Below are positions 1 to 8,573 of a stretch of 41,334 bases of DNA, piece by piece (position 1 is the stretch's first letter; each line of letters starts with the position of its first letter). This DNA comes from Flavobacteriales bacterium (GTDB taxonomy: Bacteria; Bacteroidota; Bacteroidia; NS11-12g; UBA955), in contig JAHEMG010000007.1 in NCBI GenBank assembly GCA_024643755.1, positions 1-41,334 of the forward strand, in the 5' to 3' direction. The position numbers were made by a program, and so were the translations under genes. The notes under the pieces were generated by a model, which did no database searches, had not been told where the DNA came from, and saw only the letters and a program-made list of their open reading frames with translations.

Positions 1-1
1 G

Positions 2-75
2 TAGCGAAGGGGGGAATTGAACCCCCGACCTCAGGGTTATGAATCCTGCGCTCTAACCACCTGAGCTACCTCGCC
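2..75 (-). tRNA. tRNA-Met (anticodon CAT)
   Basis: Reverse complement GGCGAGG TA GCTC AGGTGGTTA GAGC G CAGGA TTCATAA CCCTG AGGTC GGGGG TTCAATT CCCCC CTTCGCT A folds as a 74-nt cloverleaf with CAT anticodon; CCA not encoded. A31-C39 mismatch noted in findings. Confidence 0.93.
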
Positions 76-86
76 GTTGAGGGGTG

Positions 87-94
87 CAAAAATA
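87..94 (-). promoter_or_regulatory. Candidate promoter of tRNA-Met: TTTG-N20-TATTTTTG
   Basis: Minus-strand TATTTTTG (94..87) matches Bacteroidota -7 consensus TAnnTTTG; TTTG at 118..115 with 20-nt spacer; 11 nt upstream of the mature tRNA 5' end. Confidence 0.65.
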
Positions 95-160
95 ATGATT
101 CCTTTGGACTTTTGCAAAGTGGACGAAAAATTCCTTTTCCGGAGTGCGGTTGGTGAAATC

Positions 161-1231
161 TTAATTGTTCAACACCGATTCTACGTGCGACATCACCACT
201 GCGGGTGTCAATGTTTCCATACAGCTGCTACCGTCTACGCAACTGCCTCTGTAGAAGCATTTGCATTCTTTGGGTGGCTGAACGATCGCGCCTTTGTTGA
301 ACAAGTCGAACTCATGGGGATTGAAAATGTTGTTCATCAAAACAATCTTCTTGCCTAATCCCAGTGTCAAGTGCATGCCCATCGTTACTTGGGTAACCAC
401 CAAATCGCACTGATCAATCAAATTGATAAATTGCTGCAGCGGGTAATTGCCCAAATAGCAAGCATCGCTTCCTGCTTGAATGGCCAAGTTGCGGTCGTGT
501 TCCTGTGATCCGCCCAACAATAGCGGCGTGTAACCTGCATCTTGGATCATTTTTGCCAGCGTAATCCAATGTTCGATGCTCCACAAACGGGTGGTCCAGC
601 GGTCGCCACAACCGGTATTCAGACCAATAATGGGCTTGCTGCGATCCAAATTCCATTCAAATCCTTTGTCGGCATGATTGTCTAGCAAATAGGGTTCGCC
701 CTCGTATTTCAGTCCGCAGATTTCAAAAATCTCGGTGCAATAATTTTTTGTATTCGCTTTGCTGATGTCATCGAAAAGGCCAGTGTCGAATTTGTGCTGG
801 GCCAATTCGTTCACCGGTTGGGTCGCCCCATCTTTCAAAATGAAACCATACTTTTCCTTGGCGCTCACCATCTTCAAAAGGGCCGATGCCTCTTTTTCTT
901 TGTCGAGGTTGATGGCAATATCCCACTCAGTGTTGGATACATAAAGACTGGCTTCGATGCCCAATTTATATACTTCATGGATTTCTCCTTTTGGCAAAAT
1001 GTCAGGAAAAAGGGTGATCCAAGTAAATTTGGCATGGGGATACAGCTTTTTATATCGAGTAATCAGGGGTGTTGTTCGAATTACATCGCCCATGGCGCCC
1101 AACTTGATGATCAAAATGCGCTTCTCAATGGGGGCGTAGGCAGTACAGTTTTCGCAGTGAAAGCCTTGTTCTTTGTGGGGTTTGCAAGGAATGTGGCCTA
1201 AGAAGTGAAGACAGTCTGCATTGAATTTCAT
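161..1231 (-). CDS. Glycosyltransferase family 9 (ADP-heptose:LPS heptosyltransferase-like) with Cys/His-rich N-terminus
   Basis: 356 aa; KRILIIKLGAMGDVIRTTPLITRYKKLYP and GLNTGCGDRWTTRLWSIEHWITLAKMIQ typical of GT9; N-terminal DCLHFLGHIPCKPHKEQGFHCENC. Confidence 0.8.
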   Translation of the reverse strand: MKFNADCLHFLGHIPCKPHKEQGFHCENCTAYAPIEKRILIIKLGAMGDVIRTTPLITRYKKLYPHAKFTWITLFPDILPKGEIHEVYKLGIEASLYVSNTEWDIAINLDKEKEASALLKMVSAKEKYGFILKDGATQPVNELAQHKFDTGLFDDISKANTKNYCTEIFEICGLKYEGEPYLLDNHADKGFEWNLDRSKPIIGLNTGCGDRWTTRLWSIEHWITLAKMIQDAGYTPLLLGGSQEHDRNLAIQAGSDACYLGNYPLQQFINLIDQCDLVVTQVTMGMHLTLGLGKKIVLMNNIFNPHEFDLFNKGAIVQPPKECKCFYRGSCVDGSSCMETLTPAVVMSHVESVLNN

Positions 1232-1235
1232 GGGG

Positions 1236-1243
1236 CGAAAATA
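1236..1243 (-). promoter_or_regulatory. Candidate -7 box TATTTTCG, 4 nt before GT9 ATG
   Basis: 7/8 match to TAnnTTTG on minus strand; 4-nt gap to ATG at 1231. Confidence 0.4.
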
Positions 1244-1296
1244 GTTTTTTCATCGCAAACACTTGTCATTGCAACCATTTGGGCACAAAAGTTGTC

Positions 1297-1304
1297 TAAA
1301 TTTG
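1297..1304 (+). promoter_or_regulatory. Candidate -7 box TAAATTTG
   Basis: Exact TAnnTTTG upstream of the GTG (1320) that begins the signal peptide of the large secreted protein; argues that the upstream TTG (1263) is not the real start. Confidence 0.5.
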
Positions 1305-1319
1305 AAAGAGAATTTGTTT

Positions 1320-4300
1320 GTGAAACGTCTGCTTCGTTGGTTTTTTATCCTAGCCTTTTTGAGTTGCTATCCAGCGCTTGAAGCAACGCATTTGGTCGGT
1401 GGGTTTTTGACCTACAAACGACTGGGCTCCAATGCCACAAGCACTCAGTACAGAGTCACCATCTATGCTTACCGCGATTGCAGTCCTTCAGACGGTGGAA
1501 TTCAATTCGAAAAGAAAGTGGGTTTGTGTATCTACAACGACAACAAATCCTTGTCTTCCACAGCCGAAGCGAGTTTGATTTCCGAAAAATCGGTGGATCC
1601 GGTGGGGAATACCTCCTGTCCGGAAGTCGCCAAAGCCTGCCTAAAGCAAGGGGTGTATGAGGTGAATATCACCCTCCCAAACTCCACCAGCGGTTATCAC
1701 CTAAAATGGGAGCGCTGTTGCAGGAATACCCAAAACAATTTGATTGACAATACGGGCACGCCGTTTCAGGGACAGACCTACTACGGGTATATCCCTCCGT
1801 CGGCCATCGCCAATAGTTCGCCATCATTCTTGGATTTGCCGGTTCCTTTTATCTGTGCGGGAGATACCACCACCATCCGAAACCGGGTGTTAGACATCGA
1901 TGGGGATTCTTTGTCGTACAAGTTGGTGACGCCTTGGCAAGGTGGACAGGCGAGTTGGGTGGATGTATTGAATTGTTCAGACCCAATGACGGCCTTTCAA
2001 AACGTTCAGTACGTTGCCGGATATTCAGCTGCCAATCCCTTTGGGTCGGGTGGTTACGTTGCGGTAGATGCCTATAACGGACTTACCACCTACATGTCTC
2101 CATCGCCCGGGCGATATGCCGTGGCCATCGAAGTTACAGAGTGGCGCAATGGTATCGCCATTTCATGGGTTCGCTTGGATTTGCAGATTTTGGTGATTAA
2201 TTGCAACAAGAACAACCGTCCCACATTGGCTTTTGAATCGCCCAGTCCTTGGTATGTAGAGGCGGGAGAGACGATCTGTAAGAAGGTGACGGGACAGGAT
2301 TTGAAGGATACGCAGGACATAGTTACCCTAAAGGCCTATGGCGATATTTTGACCGGGACAAACGGTTACAAAGGCACCAAAGCCACATTCTCGCAAAACA
2401 ATAGCGCAAGAAAATCGGTGACATCTACGTTTTGTTGGACGCCCGATTGCAACATCAATACCGTTACGCCTTTTCGCGTCACTTTTGAAGCGTACGACAA
2501 TGCTTGTCCCTCGAAGTTTGTCAACCAAAACGTACTCATTTATGTGAAGCCGTTTTTGCCCGTGGAGACAGTGAAAGGAAAAGTGAATTTGTGTCAAAAT
2601 ACGTTGGCCGAGCAATACGAAATCAACAAGTATGATGCATCGCGCATTTACACTTGGACGGTGAGCGGAGGAACAATCAACGGAAAAGACACCGGTAGAT
2701 ATGTAAAAATAGACTGGGGAAATACCGCCATTGGAAAGATTACGGTTTCGGTGAAGAACAAGTTTGGATGCACGGCGGATATCATATTGCAGGTGAATTT
2801 GGTGTCGGCACCGGCGCGACCAAAAATCTCTGGGGTGGATACCGTTTGTTTGAATCAAACCTCCACCTTTACCACGCCTAAGACGCAAACTTCATATAAG
2901 TTCACTGTTTTTGGCGGTACGTTGTTGTCGTCGACGCAGGTGGGCAGCAACATGGAGGCCAAGGTGCTTTGGACTGCTGCGGGGAAAGGATTGGTAACGG
3001 TTGTTGCCACGAACAGCGTGGGTTGTAACAGTGTGCCGGATACGTTTTCTGTATTTGTGAGTTCGCCCGTGGGAAGTGGGGTACTTGGTCCAGTTAGCGT
3101 TTGTCCGAACAACAAGGGCATTATCTATACGTTGGATAAAAAATTGTGGAAGTCGACCTATACGTGGACTGCATCGGGTGCAACCAATTCAAAAGTCATT
3201 GCTGATACCATGTTTAGTGTGGATTGGGGTGGATTGGGTACGGGTGCTGTTCAGGTGGTTGTGACAGATCGGTTTGGGTGCAGGGATACCGCGCGATTGT
3301 CGGTGAAGAAGAACCATGCATTGGCGGGGCAGGCGCCACAAGGTCCGGTTAGTTTGTGTGAGTTGGCTATGGGGGTAGGGTATAAAGTGAGTGGGGTACG
3401 CGGAGAGACTTATGCCTGGAGTGCCGCTGGTGGAACGATTGCGGGTTTGCCAACGGGCTTAAATGCTTCGGTGAATTGGGGTGTGGCTGGTGCTGGATGG
3501 GTGGGTGTGATCGCCACGGCCTATGATTCGGTGAGCAAATTGCCCTGTTTGTCTCCGTTGATGAAGCTGCCCGTGGTGCTCAATGGTGCGCCCGCTTTAT
3601 CGGCGTTAAACAATGTAACTTATTGCCAGTCTAAATCGCCATTGGGTTATTGGACGTCAAAGTTGGCGGGCGTAAAAAAATACGAATATGACTTTTCAGG
3701 GCTTAAGGTAACGCCCACAATTTCTGCGGATTCATCGCAGTGGACATTGACTTTTGACCGCGATACTTTTGGGGTGTTTCCGATAAAAATCAGAGCCATA
3801 GCGGCTACGGGTTGTCCCGGACCTTGGGTGAGTGCGGTGGTTACCTTGAATCCGAAGCCCAAAACACAGATTATCAGCGGTTTGGGTGCTATTTGCGTGC
3901 CTAATACATCGGGGTATTCTTATAGCATCAGCGGGTTGGCGGGAAGCACATTTGCTTGGTCGGTTGGCGGGGGTAGTTTCGTGGGTGCTGTGGGCAGTGG
4001 ATCAACATCGGTGATCGTGGACTGGCAGTTAACGGCTCAGCCGGGCTTTGTTCAGGTTATTGAAACTTCTGATAAAGGTTGTTTGGGCGATACTTTGCGG
4101 AAGGAAGTCTATGTCGATAATTCATCGTTGAATTTGCAATGGGTGAGTATTGCGCCGCCACCAAATTCGGATGGTAGCATGTGGGTGAGATACAATTTGT
4201 TGAACGGTAGCCGGAATACGGGTGTGTTGAACATTGAGCGCCGCCCTGCGGGCGGCTCAGCCTTTGCAACCGTTGGAAACACGGCACCTACCGATACATT

Positions 4301-4946
4301 GTACATCGACAATAGCATCTCCCCTGACGTAACAGCCTACGAGTATCGGGTATCAACCCTGAATCTTTGTGGCGATCGAATTTATTCGTTACCGCACACG
4401 TCGAGTCTGCTAAAAGGAGTAAAAACCGGTCCGTTTACCATGAATATCTCTTTCTCTGACTACTTGGGCTTTGCCGGTGGAATCGCCAAATACGAATTGT
4501 ATCGCGCACTGCCAGGGTCATCTGGTTTTCAGTTGTACCAGACATATCCCGGTGCTTCAATCGATAATTTCAATAACGGACAGGATAATTACCAGCAGAT
4601 ATTTAGGATTAAAGCCTACGAATTGGGCGGGAATCGCGTGAGTTGGAGTAACGATATTGTCATCAACTTCGAACCGGTAGTCTTTATTCCCGATGCATTT
4701 ACCCCCAATCAAAATGGGTTGAATGAAGTGTTTTTGCCGTATACGGGCGGACTTAAAACGTTTGACTTAGCGATTTACAATCGGTGGGGAGAGAAAGTGT
4801 TTGAGTCACATGACCCCAGCGTGGGTTGGGATGGCACGGTGAATGGGGTTCAGGCCATGGAAGGGGTGTATGTTTACGATTTCCGTTACAGCGATTTCAA
4901 GGATAAACGTTATCAAAACACGGGCACATTGCATTTGATTCGTTAA
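1320..4946 (+). CDS. Large secreted cell-surface protein with repeated PKD/Ig-like domains and gliding-motility-associated C-terminal (T9SS type B sorting) domain
   Basis: ORF extends from 1263 (TTG); signal peptide VKRLLRWFFILAFLSCYPALEA begins at GTG 1320. Repeats of the form YTWTVSGGTI...VDWG...G.V.V...FGC. C-terminus FIPDAFTPNQNGLNEVFLPYTGGLKTFDLAIYNRWGEKVFES...GVYVYDFRYSD..GTLHLIR. Confidence 0.88.
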   Translation: MKRLLRWFFILAFLSCYPALEATHLVGGFLTYKRLGSNATSTQYRVTIYAYRDCSPSDGGIQFEKKVGLCIYNDNKSLSSTAEASLISEKSVDPVGNTSCPEVAKACLKQGVYEVNITLPNSTSGYHLKWERCCRNTQNNLIDNTGTPFQGQTYYGYIPPSAIANSSPSFLDLPVPFICAGDTTTIRNRVLDIDGDSLSYKLVTPWQGGQASWVDVLNCSDPMTAFQNVQYVAGYSAANPFGSGGYVAVDAYNGLTTYMSPSPGRYAVAIEVTEWRNGIAISWVRLDLQILVINCNKNNRPTLAFESPSPWYVEAGETICKKVTGQDLKDTQDIVTLKAYGDILTGTNGYKGTKATFSQNNSARKSVTSTFCWTPDCNINTVTPFRVTFEAYDNACPSKFVNQNVLIYVKPFLPVETVKGKVNLCQNTLAEQYEINKYDASRIYTWTVSGGTINGKDTGRYVKIDWGNTAIGKITVSVKNKFGCTADIILQVNLVSAPARPKISGVDTVCLNQTSTFTTPKTQTSYKFTVFGGTLLSSTQVGSNMEAKVLWTAAGKGLVTVVATNSVGCNSVPDTFSVFVSSPVGSGVLGPVSVCPNNKGIIYTLDKKLWKSTYTWTASGATNSKVIADTMFSVDWGGLGTGAVQVVVTDRFGCRDTARLSVKKNHALAGQAPQGPVSLCELAMGVGYKVSGVRGETYAWSAAGGTIAGLPTGLNASVNWGVAGAGWVGVIATAYDSVSKLPCLSPLMKLPVVLNGAPALSALNNVTYCQSKSPLGYWTSKLAGVKKYEYDFSGLKVTPTISADSSQWTLTFDRDTFGVFPIKIRAIAATGCPGPWVSAVVTLNPKPKTQIISGLGAICVPNTSGYSYSISGLAGSTFAWSVGGGSFVGAVGSGSTSVIVDWQLTAQPGFVQVIETSDKGCLGDTLRKEVYVDNSSLNLQWVSIAPPPNSDGSMWVRYNLLNGSRNTGVLNIERRPAGGSAFATVGNTAPTDTLYIDNSISPDVTAYEYRVSTLNLCGDRIYSLPHTSSLLKGVKTGPFTMNISFSDYLGFAGGIAKYELYRALPGSSGFQLYQTYPGASIDNFNNGQDNYQQIFRIKAYELGGNRVSWSNDIVINFEPVVFIPDAFTPNQNGLNEVFLPYTGGLKTFDLAIYNRWGEKVFESHDPSVGWDGTVNGVQAMEGVYVYDFRYSDFKDKRYQNTGTLHLIR

Positions 4947-5003
4947 TTTCCTAATATTGAAAAGACCTTTGAACAAAACCAAATAAAAAAATAACAACAG
5001 AAT

Positions 5004-5768
5004 ATGAGTAGTCCATTATTTTCAGAAAAAGCTTTCGCAAGTTCTCGCACGGCGAGTTACGAAGGTGAAATGACGGTGAGTGGTACCGTGAACAAAACCA
5101 TTGCCTTGTTCATCATGATGATTATCCCTGCGGCATTCTTGTGGATGAAGTATGGCATCGAGGGTGGAGAAGGAGAGGCCGGTTTGGCTTACGCTTTCAA
5201 CAATGGCTTGTCGGGCTATATGTTCGGCGGTATGATTGTTGGATTCATTGCCAGCTTGGTGATGATGTTCAAGCAATCTTGGGCCCCATATTTGGCGCCT
5301 GTTTACGCAGCGGCTGAAGGCTTGTTTTTGGGTGCAGTTTCTTTGGTGTTCAACACCATGTACGATGGCATTGTGATGAATGCTGTGGGAATAACCTTGT
5401 TGATTTTCGCTGCGATGTTGTTGGCGTATCGCTCAGGTTTGTTGCGTGCAACCCCCATGTTCACCAAAGTTATTGTGTTTGCCACAATGGGTGTAGGTAT
5501 TTTCTACTTGATTACTATGGTAATGGGCATGTTTGGTGTAGAGAGTTTCTACCATGGCAGCAGCCCGATGAGCATCGGTATTTCAGCGTTGATCGCTGGT
5601 ATTGCGGCATTTAACTTGATTTTGGATTTCGATTTTATCGAAAAGCAATCTTCTTACGGAGCCCCCAAATACATGGAGTGGTTTGCAGGCGTTGCTTTGT
5701 TGATGACTTTGGTTTGGTTGTACTTGGAGATTTTGCGCTTGTTGGCAAAATTGCAAAGTCGCGACTAA
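5004..5768 (+). CDS. Bax inhibitor-1/YccA family integral membrane protein
   Basis: 254 aa, multiple TM segments; hallmark C-terminal FNLILDFDFIEKQSSYGAPKYMEWFAGVALLMTLVWLYLEILRLL. Confidence 0.88.
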   Translation: MSSPLFSEKAFASSRTASYEGEMTVSGTVNKTIALFIMMIIPAAFLWMKYGIEGGEGEAGLAYAFNNGLSGYMFGGMIVGFIASLVMMFKQSWAPYLAPVYAAAEGLFLGAVSLVFNTMYDGIVMNAVGITLLIFAAMLLAYRSGLLRATPMFTKVIVFATMGVGIFYLITMVMGMFGVESFYHGSSPMSIGISALIAGIAAFNLILDFDFIEKQSSYGAPKYMEWFAGVALLMTLVWLYLEILRLLAKLQSRD

Positions 5769-5783
5769 TACAATTTCCAGAAA

Positions 5784-6104
5784 TCAATCCTCATCGTACT
5801 CCAGTTCCAATTTGGCACTTTGGAGTTCGCTGAGAGAATGTAATTCTTTGGCGGCCTTGGCTTGTTCAATCCCTTGATTGAACCAAGCCAAGGCCGCCTC
5901 TTTTTTGCCCTGTGCAATCAACAATTTACCTAAATGGTAATACGTAGCCACGTAGGCAGGCTGATGTTCAGTGAGCCACAGGTATTTTTCTAAAGCAATA
6001 TCTAATAGGCCCAATTTCTGGTATTCCTGGGCAATGGCGTAATGCAAAAATGGGTCGTTGGGAGAATCTTGTAAAAAAGCTGAGAGTTGTTCTAATCTAC
6101 TCAT
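5784..6104 (-). CDS. TPR-repeat protein (about 106 aa)
   Basis: Start trimmed to MSRLEQLSAFLQDSPNDPFLHYAIAQEYQKLGLLDIALEKYLWLTEHQPAYVATYYHLGKLLIAQGKKEAALAWFNQGIEQ; TPR-like helices. Confidence 0.7.
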   Translation of the reverse strand: MSRLEQLSAFLQDSPNDPFLHYAIAQEYQKLGLLDIALEKYLWLTEHQPAYVATYYHLGKLLIAQGKKEAALAWFNQGIEQAKAAKELHSLSELQSAKLELEYDED

Positions 6105-6111
6105 GGGTTGT

Positions 6112-6783
6112 TTATTGGGAAATCTGGTAATGAAAGGCCAACATCCGCGAGGGTGCCGCATTCCATTCCATTCCGATTTTTTCGTTGATGTTGAATTGGT
6201 AAAAGTGAGCGTCAACCACAGCGTCAAGCACCTGAAGTACATACACGCCTGCCAAACACAAAATGGCAACATCCCTGCGAGAACGCTGATTATCACGGTC
6301 TTGCAACAGCAATGTATTGGGTGTTTTTCCCAAACGATATAGCCCAGCGATACTGTCGTTTAGCGTACGCATGTTGTTCCGAAAATATCCAATGGCATAA
6401 ATACTACCGCCAAGACCCGCATAAACGATGGGGGCTTTCCAATATTTGCGGTTGTAAATCTGTCCCGCCCCCGGCAATGTCAATGCCAACAACGTGGCTT
6501 TGCGTGGTGAATGAATGGATTGACTGTCGCGCTGCGCAATCCCTGCCATCGCCCCTGGCCAAAAAAGCTGTGACTGATGCGTTTCTTGAAATGGGGTATG
6601 GGCATACAGAGACTGAATCGCACTGGGGTTGAACGATGTTTGTGCGATTGTTCGTCGGTATTCGTTTGTGGTCGAATTGCGGTATAGGCTGATTGTGGGG
6701 TTCTGGGCAACCAGATCCATTGCATAAAATAGCATCAAACAGAGACAAAAAACCTGTGTAGCGCGGTTAATCATTCGTCTCAT
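6112..6783 (-). CDS. DUF5683-type membrane protein
   Basis: 223 aa; PRKATLLALTLPGAGQIYNRKYWKAPIVYAGLGGSIYAIGYFRNN...VLQVLDAVVDAHFYQFNI; sits directly downstream of parB as in many Bacteroidota. Confidence 0.8.
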   Translation of the reverse strand: MRRMINRATQVFCLCLMLFYAMDLVAQNPTISLYRNSTTNEYRRTIAQTSFNPSAIQSLYAHTPFQETHQSQLFWPGAMAGIAQRDSQSIHSPRKATLLALTLPGAGQIYNRKYWKAPIVYAGLGGSIYAIGYFRNNMRTLNDSIAGLYRLGKTPNTLLLQDRDNQRSRRDVAILCLAGVYVLQVLDAVVDAHFYQFNINEKIGMEWNAAPSRMLAFHYQISQ

Positions 6784-6793
6784 TGGTGCTGAA

Positions 6794-7684
6794 TTATTGG
6801 TTGATTAAACCCAGGATGCGTTCTAGGTCTTCCCGACTTTTATAGGAAATGATGATTTTCCCTTTGCCTTTTCCGGAGGATTTGAGGTGTACGGCTGCCC
6901 TGAGTTTTTCGTAAAACGCAGCGGTGATACGATCAATTTCTGGGTCCCAATCGGTGCCACTCACCGACATACCTTCGGTTTGTCCTGCCTTTTTGGCTTT
7001 TACCAAGGATTCTACATCGCGAACGCTCAATTCTTCACGAATGATTTGCTCGAACAGTTCCATTTGCGCAACGGCATCGTCCATGTTAATCATGGCCCTG
7101 GCATGTCCCATAGAAACTTTACCCACTTGTATGCCTTTTTGGATGGGTTCAGGCAAGCGCAACAAACGCAAGTAGTTGTTTACGGTGGTTCTGTCTTTGC
7201 CTACACGTTCTCCGAGTTCTTCTTGTTTGAGGTTGCACTCTTCCAGCAATCGTTTGTAGCTCAATGCCACTTCGATGGCGTTAAGATCGCTCCGCTGAAT
7301 ATTCTCAATCAAGGCCATTTCCAACATGTCTTGATCGTTGGCAACGCGAATGAATGCGGGGATTTCAGTAAGACCGCTGAGCAAAGAGGCGCGGGTTCTC
7401 CGCTCCCCAGAAATCAACTGGTAGCGATCGTAGCCCATTTTACGCACGGTGATCGGTTGGATTACACCGTGAATTTTGATGCTTTCCGCCAATTCATTGA
7501 GGGCGGTTTCTTCGAATTCTGTACGGGGTTGAAAGGGGTTGGCTTCGATACTGGAAATGGGTATCATGGCCACGTTGCCTGCTGTTGCGTTACTGGCAGT
7601 GGTGGTAATGTCTGTGTTGGCGTTTTCTAATAGGGCGCCCAATCCGCGACCCAATCCTGCTTTCTTTTTTATGGTACTGCTCAT
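6794..7684 (-). CDS. parB: ParB/RepB/Spo0J family chromosome partition protein
   Basis: 296 aa; IPISSIEANPFQPRTEFEE, ELAESIKIHGVIQPITVR, YQLISGERRTRASLLSGL, HTH region KDRTTVNNYLRLLRLP. Confidence 0.95.
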   Translation of the reverse strand: MSSTIKKKAGLGRGLGALLENANTDITTTASNATAGNVAMIPISSIEANPFQPRTEFEETALNELAESIKIHGVIQPITVRKMGYDRYQLISGERRTRASLLSGLTEIPAFIRVANDQDMLEMALIENIQRSDLNAIEVALSYKRLLEECNLKQEELGERVGKDRTTVNNYLRLLRLPEPIQKGIQVGKVSMGHARAMINMDDAVAQMELFEQIIREELSVRDVESLVKAKKAGQTEGMSVSGTDWDPEIDRITAAFYEKLRAAVHLKSSGKGKGKIIISYKSREDLERILGLINQ

Positions 7685-8472
7685 GCCAATGTAGTTTCTG
7701 GTTGAATAAGACCGTTTTTCACCAAGACTTCCTTGGCCAAATTAAGGTAATTGATGGATCCGCGACTATCGGCATCGTGATGGATCACCGGAACACCAAA
7801 GCTTGGCGCTTCTCCCAATTTGGTGGTGCGTTGAATGATGCAATCAAATACTATGTCTTGGAAATGCGTTTTCACATCTTCCACTACCTGGTTGCAGAGG
7901 CGCAAACGACCATCGTACATGGTGAGCAAAATGCCTTCGATTTCCAGGTGCTTGTTGAGGTGGTTTTGAACAATTTTGATGGTATTCAACAATTTGCCCA
8001 ATCCTTCCAAGGCAAAGTACTCGCACTGCACGGGAATAACCACACTGTTGGCCGCACACAAGGCGTTGGTGGTGATCAATCCCAACGAAGGAGAACAGTC
8101 TACGATGATGAAGTCGTAATTATTTTGAATGGGTTTCAGCAATCCTTGCATGATGCGCTCGCGGTTGGGCATTTCCAACAACTCGATTTCTGCACCCACC
8201 AGGTCGATGCTGGACGGTAATAAGTCAAGGTAGGGGACATTGCTATGCAAAATCACATCTTGGGGATGAATTTCTTGCACCAAACACTCATACAAACCCA
8301 ATCGCACGTTTTTGGGATCGAATCCAATACCGGAAGTTGCATTGGCCTGTGGATCCGCATCCACCAACAAAGTTTTGTACTCCAATACCGCCAAACTGGC
8401 AGCAAGGTTGATGGCTGTGGTGGTTTTACCAACCCCGCCTTTTTGGTTTGCGATGGCAATGATTTTTCCCAT
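7681..8472 (-). CDS. parA: ParA family ATPase
   Basis: 263 aa; MGKIIAIANQKGGVGKTTTAINLAASLA deviant Walker A; DLLPSSIDLVGAEIELL; 4-nt overlap with parB. Confidence 0.95.
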   Translation of the reverse strand: MGKIIAIANQKGGVGKTTTAINLAASLAVLEYKTLLVDADPQANATSGIGFDPKNVRLGLYECLVQEIHPQDVILHSNVPYLDLLPSSIDLVGAEIELLEMPNRERIMQGLLKPIQNNYDFIIVDCSPSLGLITTNALCAANSVVIPVQCEYFALEGLGKLLNTIKIVQNHLNKHLEIEGILLTMYDGRLRLCNQVVEDVKTHFQDIVFDCIIQRTTKLGEAPSFGVPVIHHDADSRGSINYLNLAKEVLVKNGLIQPETTLA

Positions 8473-8559
8473 GTGTGCGTCTTTGATTGCTTTGTGTAAT
8501 GTCTATGGATTGTTGATTCTTCCTGCCGTTAAGGGGCTTTCAATCCCAAGCGATATCCA

Positions 8560-8567
8560 TACATTTG
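8560..8567 (+). promoter_or_regulatory. Candidate -7 box TACATTTG, 6 nt before ATG 8574
   Basis: Exact TAnnTTTG. Confidence 0.5.
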
Positions 8568-8573
8568 TGTTTT

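Noticed and set aside
2328-3121. Antisense ORFs within the surface-protein gene (186 and 88 aa)
   Set aside because: No motif support; the plus-strand repeats and C-terminal domain explain this region.
6887-8220. Long ORFs antisense to parB and parA (247 and 172 aa)
   Set aside because: They lie opposite strongly recognisable ParB/ParA coding sequence and show no recognisable domain; expected shadow ORFs.
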